Of a stretch of 64,000 nt of DNA, positions 25,762 to 36,097 are shown piece by piece (positions within the stretch are counted from its first letter, which is position 1; each line of letters opens with the position of its first letter). Source of the DNA: Cladobotryum mycophilum (taxonomy: Eukaryota; Ascomycota; Sordariomycetes; Hypocreales; Hypocreaceae). Below the pieces are notes generated by a model. That model ran no database searches and had not been told where the DNA came from. It was given only the letters and a program-made list of their open reading frames with translations. Location: the NCBI GenBank assembly GCA_036429605.1, contig CM071589.1, positions 4,216,001 through 4,280,000 of the forward strand, given 5' to 3'. The position numbers and the translations under genes were made by a program.

Positions 25762-27380
25762 ATGTTCATATCAACAATCAAGGCCATAGAGGAGTCTCTA
25801 ACGGTCCGATTATTTTATCGTTCGAGTAACGACGCGATTATGGAAAACACGACCTCAGTTTTATTGAAAATGCGTCTTAGAGGTGGCATTGGAGTTGCCA
25901 ATGGATGGAAAAGGCTATTTAGAACTCATCATCTACGGTCTAAGCGGCGATTCTCTCGTCAAAGCAACTCTCGAACGAACACCATTGAGCCTGAGCCTCC
26001 ATGTCAGCATCAGACAGGCGATCAAATCATAAGCCCTAAAGATCAGTTACATTCAAGACTTGGAGTATACTTTCTCTTTCCTTTTCTCTCTTCATCCTCT
26101 ATCTACTTTGAACATGTTCCCTAGTCTTCTTTTTGAACTAATACTTGAGAATCAAACAGAAATCGCAACTTGGGAAGTATGCTCATGAGGAGCAGATGCC
26201 AGCTTGGCTAATGAGCCTCTTACAAAGAGATGGCGAGATTGGCACGGATGGTAAGGCGCCGCACATTAAGCACATGGCTTATCGAGGAAATATAGCTTAA
26301 GAATGTCCCCAGGTGTCATTACTGCCATGGCGCAGTTACTTGAACGGAGTCGATTCACAAAGTATGCCTACTTGTGTCATTCCGACGTCAAGCATGTGTC
26401 TAAATTAAGAAGAGAAGGTGATTTAATGGTTCACCTTTACCATCCTCTGACATCTTAGAATTTACTAAATACCGCCAGGCTAACTCTACTCCTCTAGGTG
26501 CTTTTTGCGGCTACCGTAACATACAAATGCTGATCTCTTATATAATTGAAACTAAAATCTCTGGATGGGAACAGTTTGGGCAAACCATCCCTAGTATATT
26601 CCAGATTCAGGATATGATTGAAAGTGCATGGGATAAGGGATACAATCCTGAAGGGCGCACTGAGACAGGAGGGATCAAAGGCACCCGCAAATACATTGGG
26701 ACTCCAGAGGTATGAGGGAACCCCCCCCCCCAACCCAAAAAAAATTGCTGCCATTGTCTAACCATTTTTAAGGCTCAAGCAGTGTTTCAAAGCCTTGACT
26801 TCCAGTAGGTTCATTGGCAGTTTAATCACTCCTTTTCCTTGCCACTTCACCATGATCTGAATACGTTATAGGTGTTCCGTGCGAGCATTTAAGGACATAA
26901 CAAGACATGGCAGGGCCTCAAACCTACTACTAGATGCAATCGAGCATTATTTTCAGCAGGATTCAAGTGCCAATTCAAATGGGAAAGTGCGCTCGACATC
27001 TCTCCCACCCATATATTTACAGCAGCCTGGTAAGTGTAGGGGACTTCCTTGAAACCTTGATACCTATGAATAACGAGAGAATCAAGGTCACTCCATGACA
27101 ATCGTGGGACTTGAAAGGCAACTAGATGACCAACGTGTTCTCCTGGTGCTAGACCCAGCATTCAGGGGTTCCAGTGTGGTCAAACGCTTCTCCGGGAAAG
27201 CACTCTTAACGGAAGACTCAATGGCTGATAGGCTGTTGAAGCCTTATCGTCGTAACATCAATCGTCTGCGGAAGCACAACGAGTTTGAAGTCCTTTAGTA
27301 AGTTGGGATTCTCCTTCATACCATGTGCAATCAACTAATGTGATTTTGTCCATAGTTTAGAACCCGTACAATCAACCTAG
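25762..27380 (+). CDS. Family C78 cysteine peptidase, ZUP1/Mug105-type deubiquitinase
   Basis: Eight exons (25762-26064, 26160-26250, 26313-26417, 26498-26709, 26773-26804, 26872-27029, 27087-27297, 27356-27380) join in frame to 378 aa. The C78 core is clear: nucleophile Cys170 in GAFCGYRNIQML, His302 in GHSMTIVGLERQ and Asp323 in VLLVLDPAF. Family C78 includes the UFM1 proteases and the ZUP1/Mug105 enzymes that cleave Lys63-linked ubiquitin chains; the CGYRNIQML form resembles the latter, so a deubiquitinase is the better guess. Human ZUP1 carries N-terminal zinc fingers; here the first 100 residues are basic and Ser/Arg-rich with no Cys2His2 pattern. The TATA-like element at 25721 would leave a leader of only some ten bases before this ATG, so the in-frame ATG at 25840 is a real alternative start. 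Confidence 0.85.
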
Positions 27381-27409
27381 GACCGCCGAACCACAGAAAT
27401 ATATGCCTT

Positions 27410-28357
27410 TCAAGCTGCCATCACTTGGTTACCAAACCATTCATCCAGCTTCTTTAAAGCACGTGCCCGATGTGAAATCTTGTTCTTTTCTTCCGGCTTC
27501 ATCTCAGCAAATCTATGTTGGTGGGTGTTAGTACTCAAGGATCATTCACGGAATACAAAATGCTCCACTGTATATATTGTTCTACTTACGTTTTCCCTTC
27601 AAATTCGAAGACAGGATCCCAACCTAGGTGTAACTGTTAGTCTATGTTACTACTTACTATTATTATAACATATCTCATATGTGAAGCTAACTCACCAAAG
27701 TTTGACGGGCCTCGCGCTGGTACAATTTTACCCTGAACGTAGCAAGCGTAAGTTATTATTCATCTTTCAACAACAGCAGAGAGATGGAGGATGCGGGGAT
27801 CCTACGGGACAACGGCCTTGGAATATAATTGGATTTTGGCCGGGGCCGGGGGAATAACCAAACGTGCAGACTGCTTCCGCAGATTTATCTGCGTAAGCTG
27901 CAAGGAGGTTGTTCAATCCTTCATGTCCCGTCAATGTTAAAAACCATTTTCTTTGGGGTAAGCACATGTCAGCCTGCATTCCATAAGCCTATCAACGAGC
28001 CCTACGCCATAAGCCCATTATGATGGAAGGCGACTGAATGAAATATGAGAGAATCAACCTACATGTAAGGCCCAGGCAAGCCTTCGAGAGCATTAAAACA
28101 CAATGCTGTGTCTTCAACTAGTACGGGACCATTGGCCTAGAAAAAGGCTAGGCATGAGATATTGTAGGTGCAAGGGGTTGATAACATACCAACTCAGCAG
28201 CCCGACGACATTTGGACTCTGTTACTTCCTCAATAGTTCCTTGGATCTCCTCAAGGTCAAGTGATTGACTTTGGACCTCAATCCTAGGCTCTAGTATTGA
28301 TTTAACTTCTCGCAACTTATTGCTGTTGCCAGTGATGAAAAAGACCCTTGGTGTCAT
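27410..28357 (-). CDS. HAM1: Inosine triphosphate pyrophosphatase (Ham1 family)
   Basis: House-cleaning enzyme that hydrolyses ITP, dITP and XTP to the monophosphate and pyrophosphate, keeping deaminated purines out of nucleic acids. Six exons on the minus strand, 28357-28190, 28136-28063, 27950-27806, 27732-27696, 27623-27590 and 27512-27410, give 186 aa, the normal family length. The N-terminus carries the nucleotide-binding motif ITGNSNKLREV. Further family motifs are VLVEDTAL, FNALEGLPGPYIKWF (split by an intron), GWDPVFEFEG and the C-terminal SHRARALKKL. All joins keep frame. The stop codon lies only 29 bases from the stop of the convergent C78 peptidase gene, so the 3' untranslated regions must overlap. 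Confidence 0.93.
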
Positions 28358-29466
28358 CTTGCGCAGGAACCACCCTTTTTAAAGATGATAATTGAAATCT
28401 AGGATCCTAACTTAGCCACTAGTAGTAGAGTGCAAGCTTGGGTTGTAAATCTCACTTCAAGATATTTTCCTCTTTGGTGTTTTCGCCCCTGATGGTAATA
28501 TTAGGATGGGCCGCAATTAACCTGCCTCACTACAGAGTACAGGTACCAGGTAGCCCCAAGCAATGAATTGCCTACCTAGTACCTGGACCGTGATACCCGG
28601 TACCTAGAAGGTACCAATGACCACCACTAGTTACTTTCTAGGAGCAGGTACTATATGGTACTATATCATGCTGATTTAGCACGTATAATGTTACCTGTAT
28701 TTTTAGACAGATAGCGGGGTACGTAATGCAAACTCAGCATTCACTCATCGCTCCTGCATTTACCACACGAGCTAAAGATGTCTCTGTATGCATTTACAGC
28801 ATACTTTGTGCTTTAACGGTTGGGTTGAGTGTCCAAAGGATAAATAGGTGCGTGCTTTTGGCGACTTGGAGATCTTGGAAGGGAGCGCTCGCCTGTGGAT
28901 CCAACGATACCCCGATGGGCCAATAACTTCAATCGTACTGTATCTACTCCGTAGGCTGGTGGTACTTCAAGCGAGGCGGTCCAGCCCAAAACCCCTTAAC
29001 TGAACGTTCCAGCAATGCTGGCCCCAGGGGTAAGCTACTCCACAATAGGTACCTGTACCACCTAGGCACATCTTAGAAATGGGTGAGGTACGTACCTACC
29101 TAATAGGGTGCCTTCTGCGTGCTTCCCCCTTGAGGCTCCTGCAGTACCTACCTGTATGCTGGAGCGGAAACACGCACCTCACACTTTCGGATTCCAACCC
29201 CTAGACCCTTGCTAACAAGTCTGGAAAGTCCAGCCTCTTCAATCTCTCCTTCATCCCCCTTGATCCCTCGAGGAGAGAAAGGCAAATTCTCTGTTGTCTC
29301 TTTACGAGCCCTTCGACCCTCCTACAAAATCGACAACATCTTAGGAAATTATCCCAGTTTCAACGTTATTTCGCCCATGAATGCCTCCGGTTTGTCGCCA
29401 AACCTTCTCTAGTTCCGACCTACACTCCGCCGTTCCGTCTTCAGTCACTCGCTCTAAAGGTCCTCG
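28358..29466. promoter_or_regulatory. Divergent promoter region HAM1 / class V myosin, with GGTACC-word islands
   Basis: No gene is supported. Two stretches (28,541-28,660 and 29,040-29,155) are dense in overlapping variants of AGGTACCTA and CTACCTAGTACC. The last 270 bases are C/T-rich, as in strong fungal promoters. Confidence 0.5.
29377..29412 (+). promoter_or_regulatory. Possible upstream ORF in the myosin V leader
   Basis: An ATG opens a 12-codon frame (11 residues plus stop), ending 54 bases before the myosin start codon. If the transcript begins upstream of it, it could lower myosin translation. Transcription start is not known, so this is only a possibility. Confidence 0.3.
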
Positions 29467-32400
29467 ATGGCATCAACCTATGATGTCGGTACGAGAGCGT
29501 GGCAGCCGGATGCCACAGAGGGCTGGGTGGCATCTGAGCTCATAAGCAAGACCATCAATGGCTCCAAAGCCCAGCTGGTCTTCAAACTCGACAATGAGGA
29601 AGTATGTCTATGTCTTCCGGCTTCACGTAGTATTCCTCATTCATACAAGTTGACTCACATTTGCCTGTGCACTATAGACCAAAACTATTGAAGTTTCTTT
29701 GGAGGGCTTGCAAAGCGGTTCTGATCCCTCTCTGCCCCCACTCATGAACCCGACTATGCTCGAAGCCAGTGACGACCTTACCAACCTATCACATCTCAAC
29801 GAACCCGCTGGTACGAACACTCTCGCTGCTGAATCGCTGATAACCGTACTAACAAATCCGGATGCACAGTCTTGCAAGCCATCCGACTACGCTACCTCCA
29901 AAAGGAAATCTACACCTACAGCGGCATCGTGCTTATAGCGACAAACCCTTTTGCTCGAGTGGATTCGCTCTATGTTCCAGGCATGGTACAAGTATATGCA
30001 GGGAAACAAAGGGCCACACAAGCACCGCACTTGTTTGCCATTGCCGAAGAAGCTTTCATGTATTTCATCACTTGTAAGGCTCATCGGGACTGAGAGCTAA
30101 CTGGTTGTAGGGATATGATTCGAGATGGGAAGAATCAGACAATCGTGGTTTCTGGCGAGTCTGGTGCAGGAAAGACTGTCAGCGCAAAGTATATTATGCG
30201 TTATTTCGCTACGAGAGAATCTCCGGATAACCCTGGTGCTCGCGTGAAGCGAGGGGCTGAAGCTATGAGTGAAACAGAAGAGCAGATTCTGGCTACGAAC
30301 CCTATCATGGAAGCTTTTGGCAATGCAAAGACGACACGTAATGACAACTCTTCACGATTTGGCAAATACATCGAAATCATGTTTGACGAGAAAACAAACA
30401 TCATTGGTGCAAAAATTCGAACTTATCTACTGGAACGCTCTCGACTTGTCTTCCAGCCTTTGAAGGAGCGCAACTATCACATATTCTATCAACTAGTCGC
30501 TGGTGCCTCTGACGAACAGCGCAAGGCGCTTAATATTCTTCCGATCGACCAGTTTGAATACCTGAATCAGGGTAACTGTCCTACGATTGATGGAGTGGAT
30601 GACAAGGCCGAATTCGAGGCCACAAAGAAGTCTTTGCATACCATTGGTGTATCGGAAGCGCAGCAAGAAGATATTTTCAAGTTACTGGCTGGCTTGTTGC
30701 ACCTTGGGAACGTTAAGATTACGGCATCTCGAAATGACAGTGTTCTTGCGCCTACGGAGTCATCGCTGGAACTTGCTTGTGACATTCTCGGTGTTAATGC
30801 GGCTGAGTTTGCGAAGTGGATTGTGAAGAAGCAACTGATAACCCGAGGCGAAAAGATTATTTCCAACTTGAGCCAGGCTCAGGCCATTGTCGTTCGCGAC
30901 TCAGTGGCCAAATTCATCTATTCCAGTTTGTTTGACTGGCTAGTTGATATCATCAACCACAGTCTCGCTACAGACGAAATTCTCAGTCGTGTCACCTCAT
31001 TCATCGGCGTCTTGGATATTTACGGCTTTGAACATTTTGCGAAGAACTCCTTTGAGCAGTTCTGTATCAATTACGCCAATGAAAAACTTCAACAAGAATT
31101 CAACCAGCACGTCTTCAAACTCGAACAGGAAGAATATTTGAGGGAGCAAATAGATTGGACCTTCATTGACTTTTCGGATAATCAACCATGTATCGACCTC
31201 ATTGAGGGTAAACTCGGCATTCTATCACTCCTTGATGAAGAGTCACGTCTCCCTATGGGTTCTGATGAGCAATTTGTCACGAAGCTGCATCACAACTACG
31301 CAACTGATAAACATCACTCATTCTACAAGAAGCCTAGATTTGGCAAATCTGCCTTCACTGTATGTCATTACGCCATTGACGTGACATATGAATCTGAAGG
31401 GTTCATTGAGAAGAATCGAGACACTGTTCCTGACGAACACATGACGGTTCTGCGTTCCACAAGCAATGCTTTTTTGAAGCAGGTGTTGGAAGCAGCCTCA
31501 GCTGTTCGGGAAAAAGATTTGGCTTCGGCGTCCTCGAATGCAGTCAAGCCCGCCGCTGGTAGGAAGATTGGCGTGGCTGTCAACAGAAAGCCAACTCTGG
31601 GTGGCATATTCAGGTCGTCACTGATTGAACTGATGAACACTATTAACAATACTGATGTGCACTATATTCGGTGCATCAAACCAAACGAAGCGAAGGAGGC
31701 GTGGCAGTTTGAGGGTCCCATGGTCCTCAGTCAGTTGCGAGCTTGTGGTGTTCTCGAGACTGTTCGTATCAGCTGTGCTGGCTATCCGACGCGCTGGACT
31801 TATGAAGAGTTTGCTCTCCGATATTACATGCTTGTGCAATCAGAACAATGGACTTCGGAGATTCGTCAGATGGCGGATGCCATCTTGACCAAGGCGCTGG
31901 GAACAAGTACAGAAAAAAGCCTGGACAAGTATCAACTGGGACTAACTAAGATCTTTTTCCGCGCCGGCATGCTGGCATTCCTAGAAAATCTGCGGACGAA
32001 CCGCCTTAACGAATGCGCTACTCTAATCCAGAAGAACTTGAAGGCGAAATACTATCGCCGCCGCTATTTAGAAGCACGTGAGGCTATCGTCCGCACTCAG
32101 TCTGCTATCCGATCATATATAGCTCGGAAGCGAGTCCAGGAGCTGCGGACCGTACATGCTGTCATCACTATTCAGCGTGTGTGGCGTGGACGGAAACAGC
32201 GCAAGCAGTTCCTAAGCGTCAGGAACGATATGATTCTCTTCGAATCCATTGCCAAGGGATATTTGCGCAGAAAACAGATTATGGAAACCCGAGTCGGCAA
32301 CGCAGCTGTGCTCATCCAAAGAGTATGGAGATCACGCCAGCAAGTTCAAACATGGAGACAATACCGCAAGAAAGTCACATTGATTCAGAGTTTATGGCGT

Positions 32401-34586
32401 GGCAGGTCTGCCCGTCAAGACTACAAAAAAATGCGAGAGGAAGCAAGAGATCTCAAGCAGATATCATACAAGCTTGAAAACAAGGTTGTCGAGTTGACCC
32501 AGAGTCTAGGTTCTATGAAAGAAAAGAACAGAACTTTAGTCTCACAAGTTGAAAGTTATGAGGGTCAGATCAAGTCGTGGAAAAACCGTCACAATGCCCT
32601 CGAGGCTAGAACTAAGGAACTGCAAACTGAAGCCAACCAAGCGGGCATCGCAGTAGCTCGCCTACAGGCCATGGAAGAAGAGATGAAGAAGCTGCAGCAA
32701 GCATTTGACGAATCCACGCTTAATATTAAACGTATGCAGGAAGAGGAACGCGAGCTTCGTGAGTCTCTTCGCTTGGCTAGCTCTGAGTTAGACACAACAA
32801 AAGAAGCGAGTTTAGAGCGAGAGAGAGACAATCTCAGCCTAAGACAAGAGCTTGACTCACTTCGAGATGCTCTGGAGGTTGCGAAGCGAGCTGCACCAGT
32901 CAACGGTGAAACCATCACCAATGGCACTACCACAACGTCTGCCATCACCAGTGGACTAATCAACCTTGTGTCATCAAAGAAGCCGAAGCGTCGAAGCGCT
33001 GGAGCTGAGCCGCGTGAACTAGACCGCTTCAGTGGCGCCTATAACCCCCGCCCTGTGTCCATGGCTGTTACCAGCACTGCGCATCGGCAGAATTTGTCAG
33101 GCTCTACTTTCATCCCTGGTGTCGATAATATTGAGTTGGAACTCGAAAGTCTGCTTGCAGACGAGGATGGGCTTAATGAGGAGGTGACAATGGGCCTTAT
33201 TCGTAATCTCAAAATCCCGTCTCCGAATACGACGCCTGCTCCCTCTGATAAAGAGGTCCTGTTCCCGGCATATCTCATCAACCTGGTTACTTCTGAGATG
33301 TGGAATAACGGGTTCGTCAAGGAATCAGAACGCTTTCTTGCCAACGTTATGCAGTCTATCCAACAAGAGGTCATGCAACACGATGGTGATGAAGCAATCA
33401 ATCCTGGTGCTTTCTGGTTGTCCAACGTTCATGAGATGCTCTCTTTTGTCTTCTTAGCAGAAGATTGGTATCAGACCCAAAAGACGGACAACTACGAGTA
33501 TGATCGCCTTTTGGAGATTGTCAAACATGATCTTGAAAGTCTTGAATTCAATATCTATCATACGTGGATGAAGGTTCTGAAGCACAAGCTGCAGAAGATG
33601 ATCATTCCAGCTATCATTGAATCACAATCATTACCTGGCTTCATCACAAACGAGAGTAACCGATTTCTCGGCAAACTGCTACAGTCTAATTCGACACCAG
33701 CATACAGTATGGACAATCTACTAAGTCTGCTCAACAGCGTGTTCCGGGCCATGAAGGCTTATTATTTGGAAGATTCTATCATGAACCAAGTGTTGACGGA
33801 GCTTTTGAAACTTGTTGGTACCACAGCGTTTAATGATTTATTGATGCGTCGTAACTTCCTGTCATGGAAACGGGGACTGCAGATCAACTACAATATCACG
33901 CGAATTGAGGAATGGTGTAAAAGCCATGACATGCCTGAGGGCACGTTGCAACTGGAGCATCTAATGGTAAGAGAAATTTGATTATGACGAGACTTGAAGA
34001 GATACTGATATAATTTGATCATAGCAAGCAACCAAGCTCCTTCAATTGAAGAAGGCGACCTTGAATGATATTGAAATCATCCAGGATATTTGTTGGATGT
34101 TCGTAAACACTCAATCCCGCATATGTCTTGTGAGCTTAGCTAACATCTCTCAAGGCTTTCCCCCAACCAGATCCAGAAACTTCTCAACCAGTACCTGGTT
34201 GCTGACTATGAGCAACCTATCAACGGAGAGATTATGAAAGCAGTAGCATCTCGTGTGACTGAAAAGAGTGATGTCCTGTTGTTACAGGCAGTTGACATGG
34301 ACGACAGTGGGCCATATGAGATTGCTGAGCCTCGAGTTATTACTGCACTTGAGACGTACACACCGTCATGTAAGTTCATTGATAGAGTTAGAATGTTGAC
34401 TTTCCGTTACACTGTATGCTAACACACAAGATTCTAGGGCTACAAACACCGCGCTTAAAGCGGTTGGCTGAGATTGTTTCTGCACAGGCCATTGCGCAAC
34501 AGGAAAAACTGGAATATGGGGATGTAGATCGGTTTGATGCACAGCAAGAGCTCACCGGAGTGGAGGAATCGGAGGCTGAACAATAA
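29467..34586 (+). CDS. MYO2: Class V myosin heavy chain
   Basis: Actin-based motor that carries secretory vesicles and organelles to the hyphal tip. Exons 29467-29601, 29678-29810, 29870-30059, 30111-33966, 34025-34098, 34155-34369 and 34438-34586 give 1583 aa, typical for fungal myosin V. In order: N-terminal SH3-like region; motor with P-loop GESGAGKT (168-175), switch I NDNSSRFGKY, switch II DIYGFE and the actin-binding segment HYIRCIKPNE; six IQ motifs at about 775-915 (several IQRVWR / IQSLWRGR repeats) for light chains; a coiled coil to about 1080; a Ser/Thr linker; and the globular DIL cargo domain to the end. The fifth intron uses the donor GTTCGT; this choice restores the conserved WMLSPNQIQKL. 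The gene symbol is by analogy to yeast; filamentous fungi usually have a single class V myosin (often called myo-5 or MyoE). Confidence 0.95.
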
Positions 34587-35094
34587 GTATTAATGATAGA
34601 ATGCTTAACAAGCATCAGTTCAAGATGATGTTGTTCTTGTTGATAGAGGATGTAATGTTTTCGGAATGTGTTATGTCAACGAATTTTGTTTCTATTGTCG
34701 GAAACGAGCGGGCGGATCTTGGGAGGAAGAAACCTTATGTCAGTACGTGCTATGGATGCTGTCTATCACTGTCATGTTATGTCATATCACGTACTTGGAA
34801 TGCCTTTATGTACAGACCGGGGCGGTTTTTTTGCCTGCTCCATATTAGGAGTGGTGTGGCGGCAACGGAAAAATTCATATTTTTTTGTGCCTTGATAAGA
34901 AAAAAATTCATGAAGAGCCAATCATACGTACATTCATCAAACCGAGCTGGCCTCACTCAATATACGCATGTTAACAAAGGCGCAACGCACAGCCACAATT
35001 CTGATTTGTCGTTATCATTACCATTATCATTGCGAGTATATTTACTAGACAGTCTAAGTGCACGATTGGGCAGTCGCCAAGATATTCAGTAATT
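34587..35094. other. Myosin V 3' flank and Fap7 promoter
   Basis: No gene is supported. Frames on the plus strand here lack motifs and overlap untranslated sequence. Confidence 0.5.
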
Positions 35095-35741
35095 ATGCGG
35101 CAATCACCAAATATTATCATCACTGGCACACCAGGAGTGGGCAAAACCACACACAGTGAGATTCTGGCTGAGCGAACAGGATTGCGGCATCTTTCGGTGA
35201 ACCAGGTGGTGAAGGACAAGGAATGCCACGAAGGCTGGAGTGATGAATACCAGAGCTGGATTGTGGATGAAGACAAGGTAATCAAACAATATCCTCGTCT
35301 TCGTGGGCGAATTTTTGCTAATGGAAGAGGATTCATTCATTCAGCTCTTGGATGCGATTGAAGATGATATAAAGACTGGTGGCTACATAATTGATTGGCA
35401 TGCCTGTGATCTATTCCCACGTAGCTGGATCGATCTTGTTGTAGTCTTGCGCGTTGACTCAACAACCCTCTATGATCGCCTTACAGCCAGGTAAGTTTTC
35501 TCACTTACTGCGTCACACATGCTACTAGATAACCAACCTCGCATTCAGAAACTATGCCGAGGCAAAGCTTCAGGAGAATCTAGACTCAGAAATTATGGAA
35601 GTGCTTTTACAAGAAGCCCGGGAGGCTTTCGATGAGGAGATTGTTATAGAATTGACGAGCAATTCTTCGGAGGAGATGGACACCAATATTGACAGGATTG
35701 AGGTTTGGGTCGAGCAGTGGAAGAAGGACAATGCCGGCTAG
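35095..35741 (+). CDS. FAP7: Adenylate kinase isoenzyme 6 / ribosome biogenesis factor Fap7
   Basis: Small nuclear P-loop NTPase with adenylate kinase and ATPase activity. With uS11 (Rps14) it helps the final cleavage of 20S pre-rRNA at site D during 40S maturation. Three exons, 35095-35277, 35345-35490 and 35549-35741, give 173 aa, as expected. The Walker A motif GTPGVGKTT is at residues 10-18; then come VVKDKECHEGWSDEYQSW, the IIDWHACDLFPRSW core (Walker B-like DWH typical of this family) and the VVVLRVDSTTLYDRL strand-helix pair, with the lid-side YAEAKLQENLDSEI. The C-terminal third is acidic and ends with the WVEQWKKD helix. All joins are in frame and the ATG gives the family-typical N-terminus. 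Confidence 0.93.
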
Positions 35742-36097
35742 TTACTTTTATATTACTCTTTCCTCTCCTCTGTTGCAATCCTCTTGATTTGCCAAGTATG
35801 AAAATGCATCCTGTGTGGAATACAGGCATAGATCCGCTACACCGAACGCGTCGTTATTGCTCCGAAGCGAGATAGAAGCTAATCAGCTGCCATTCATTTG
35901 GTCAACCTACATCACTAGGGTGATTTCTGGCAAGCACAGAAAGCACGGCTTGATTTAACTTTTACCAACATATGCATATCGTTTATTGTATTCTAAGAAC
36001 CAACAGTATTTTAACACTAATCTTACTATCTATTTCATACGCCGTAGACAAATACTGTGAAACCCCCTCCACCCAACAAAGAAAAACAAGGAGAGGA
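35742..36097. other. Convergent 3' region between Fap7 and the P5B ATPase
   Basis: No coding sequence or recognisable RNA is seen; presumably 3' untranslated regions of both neighbours. Confidence 0.5.
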
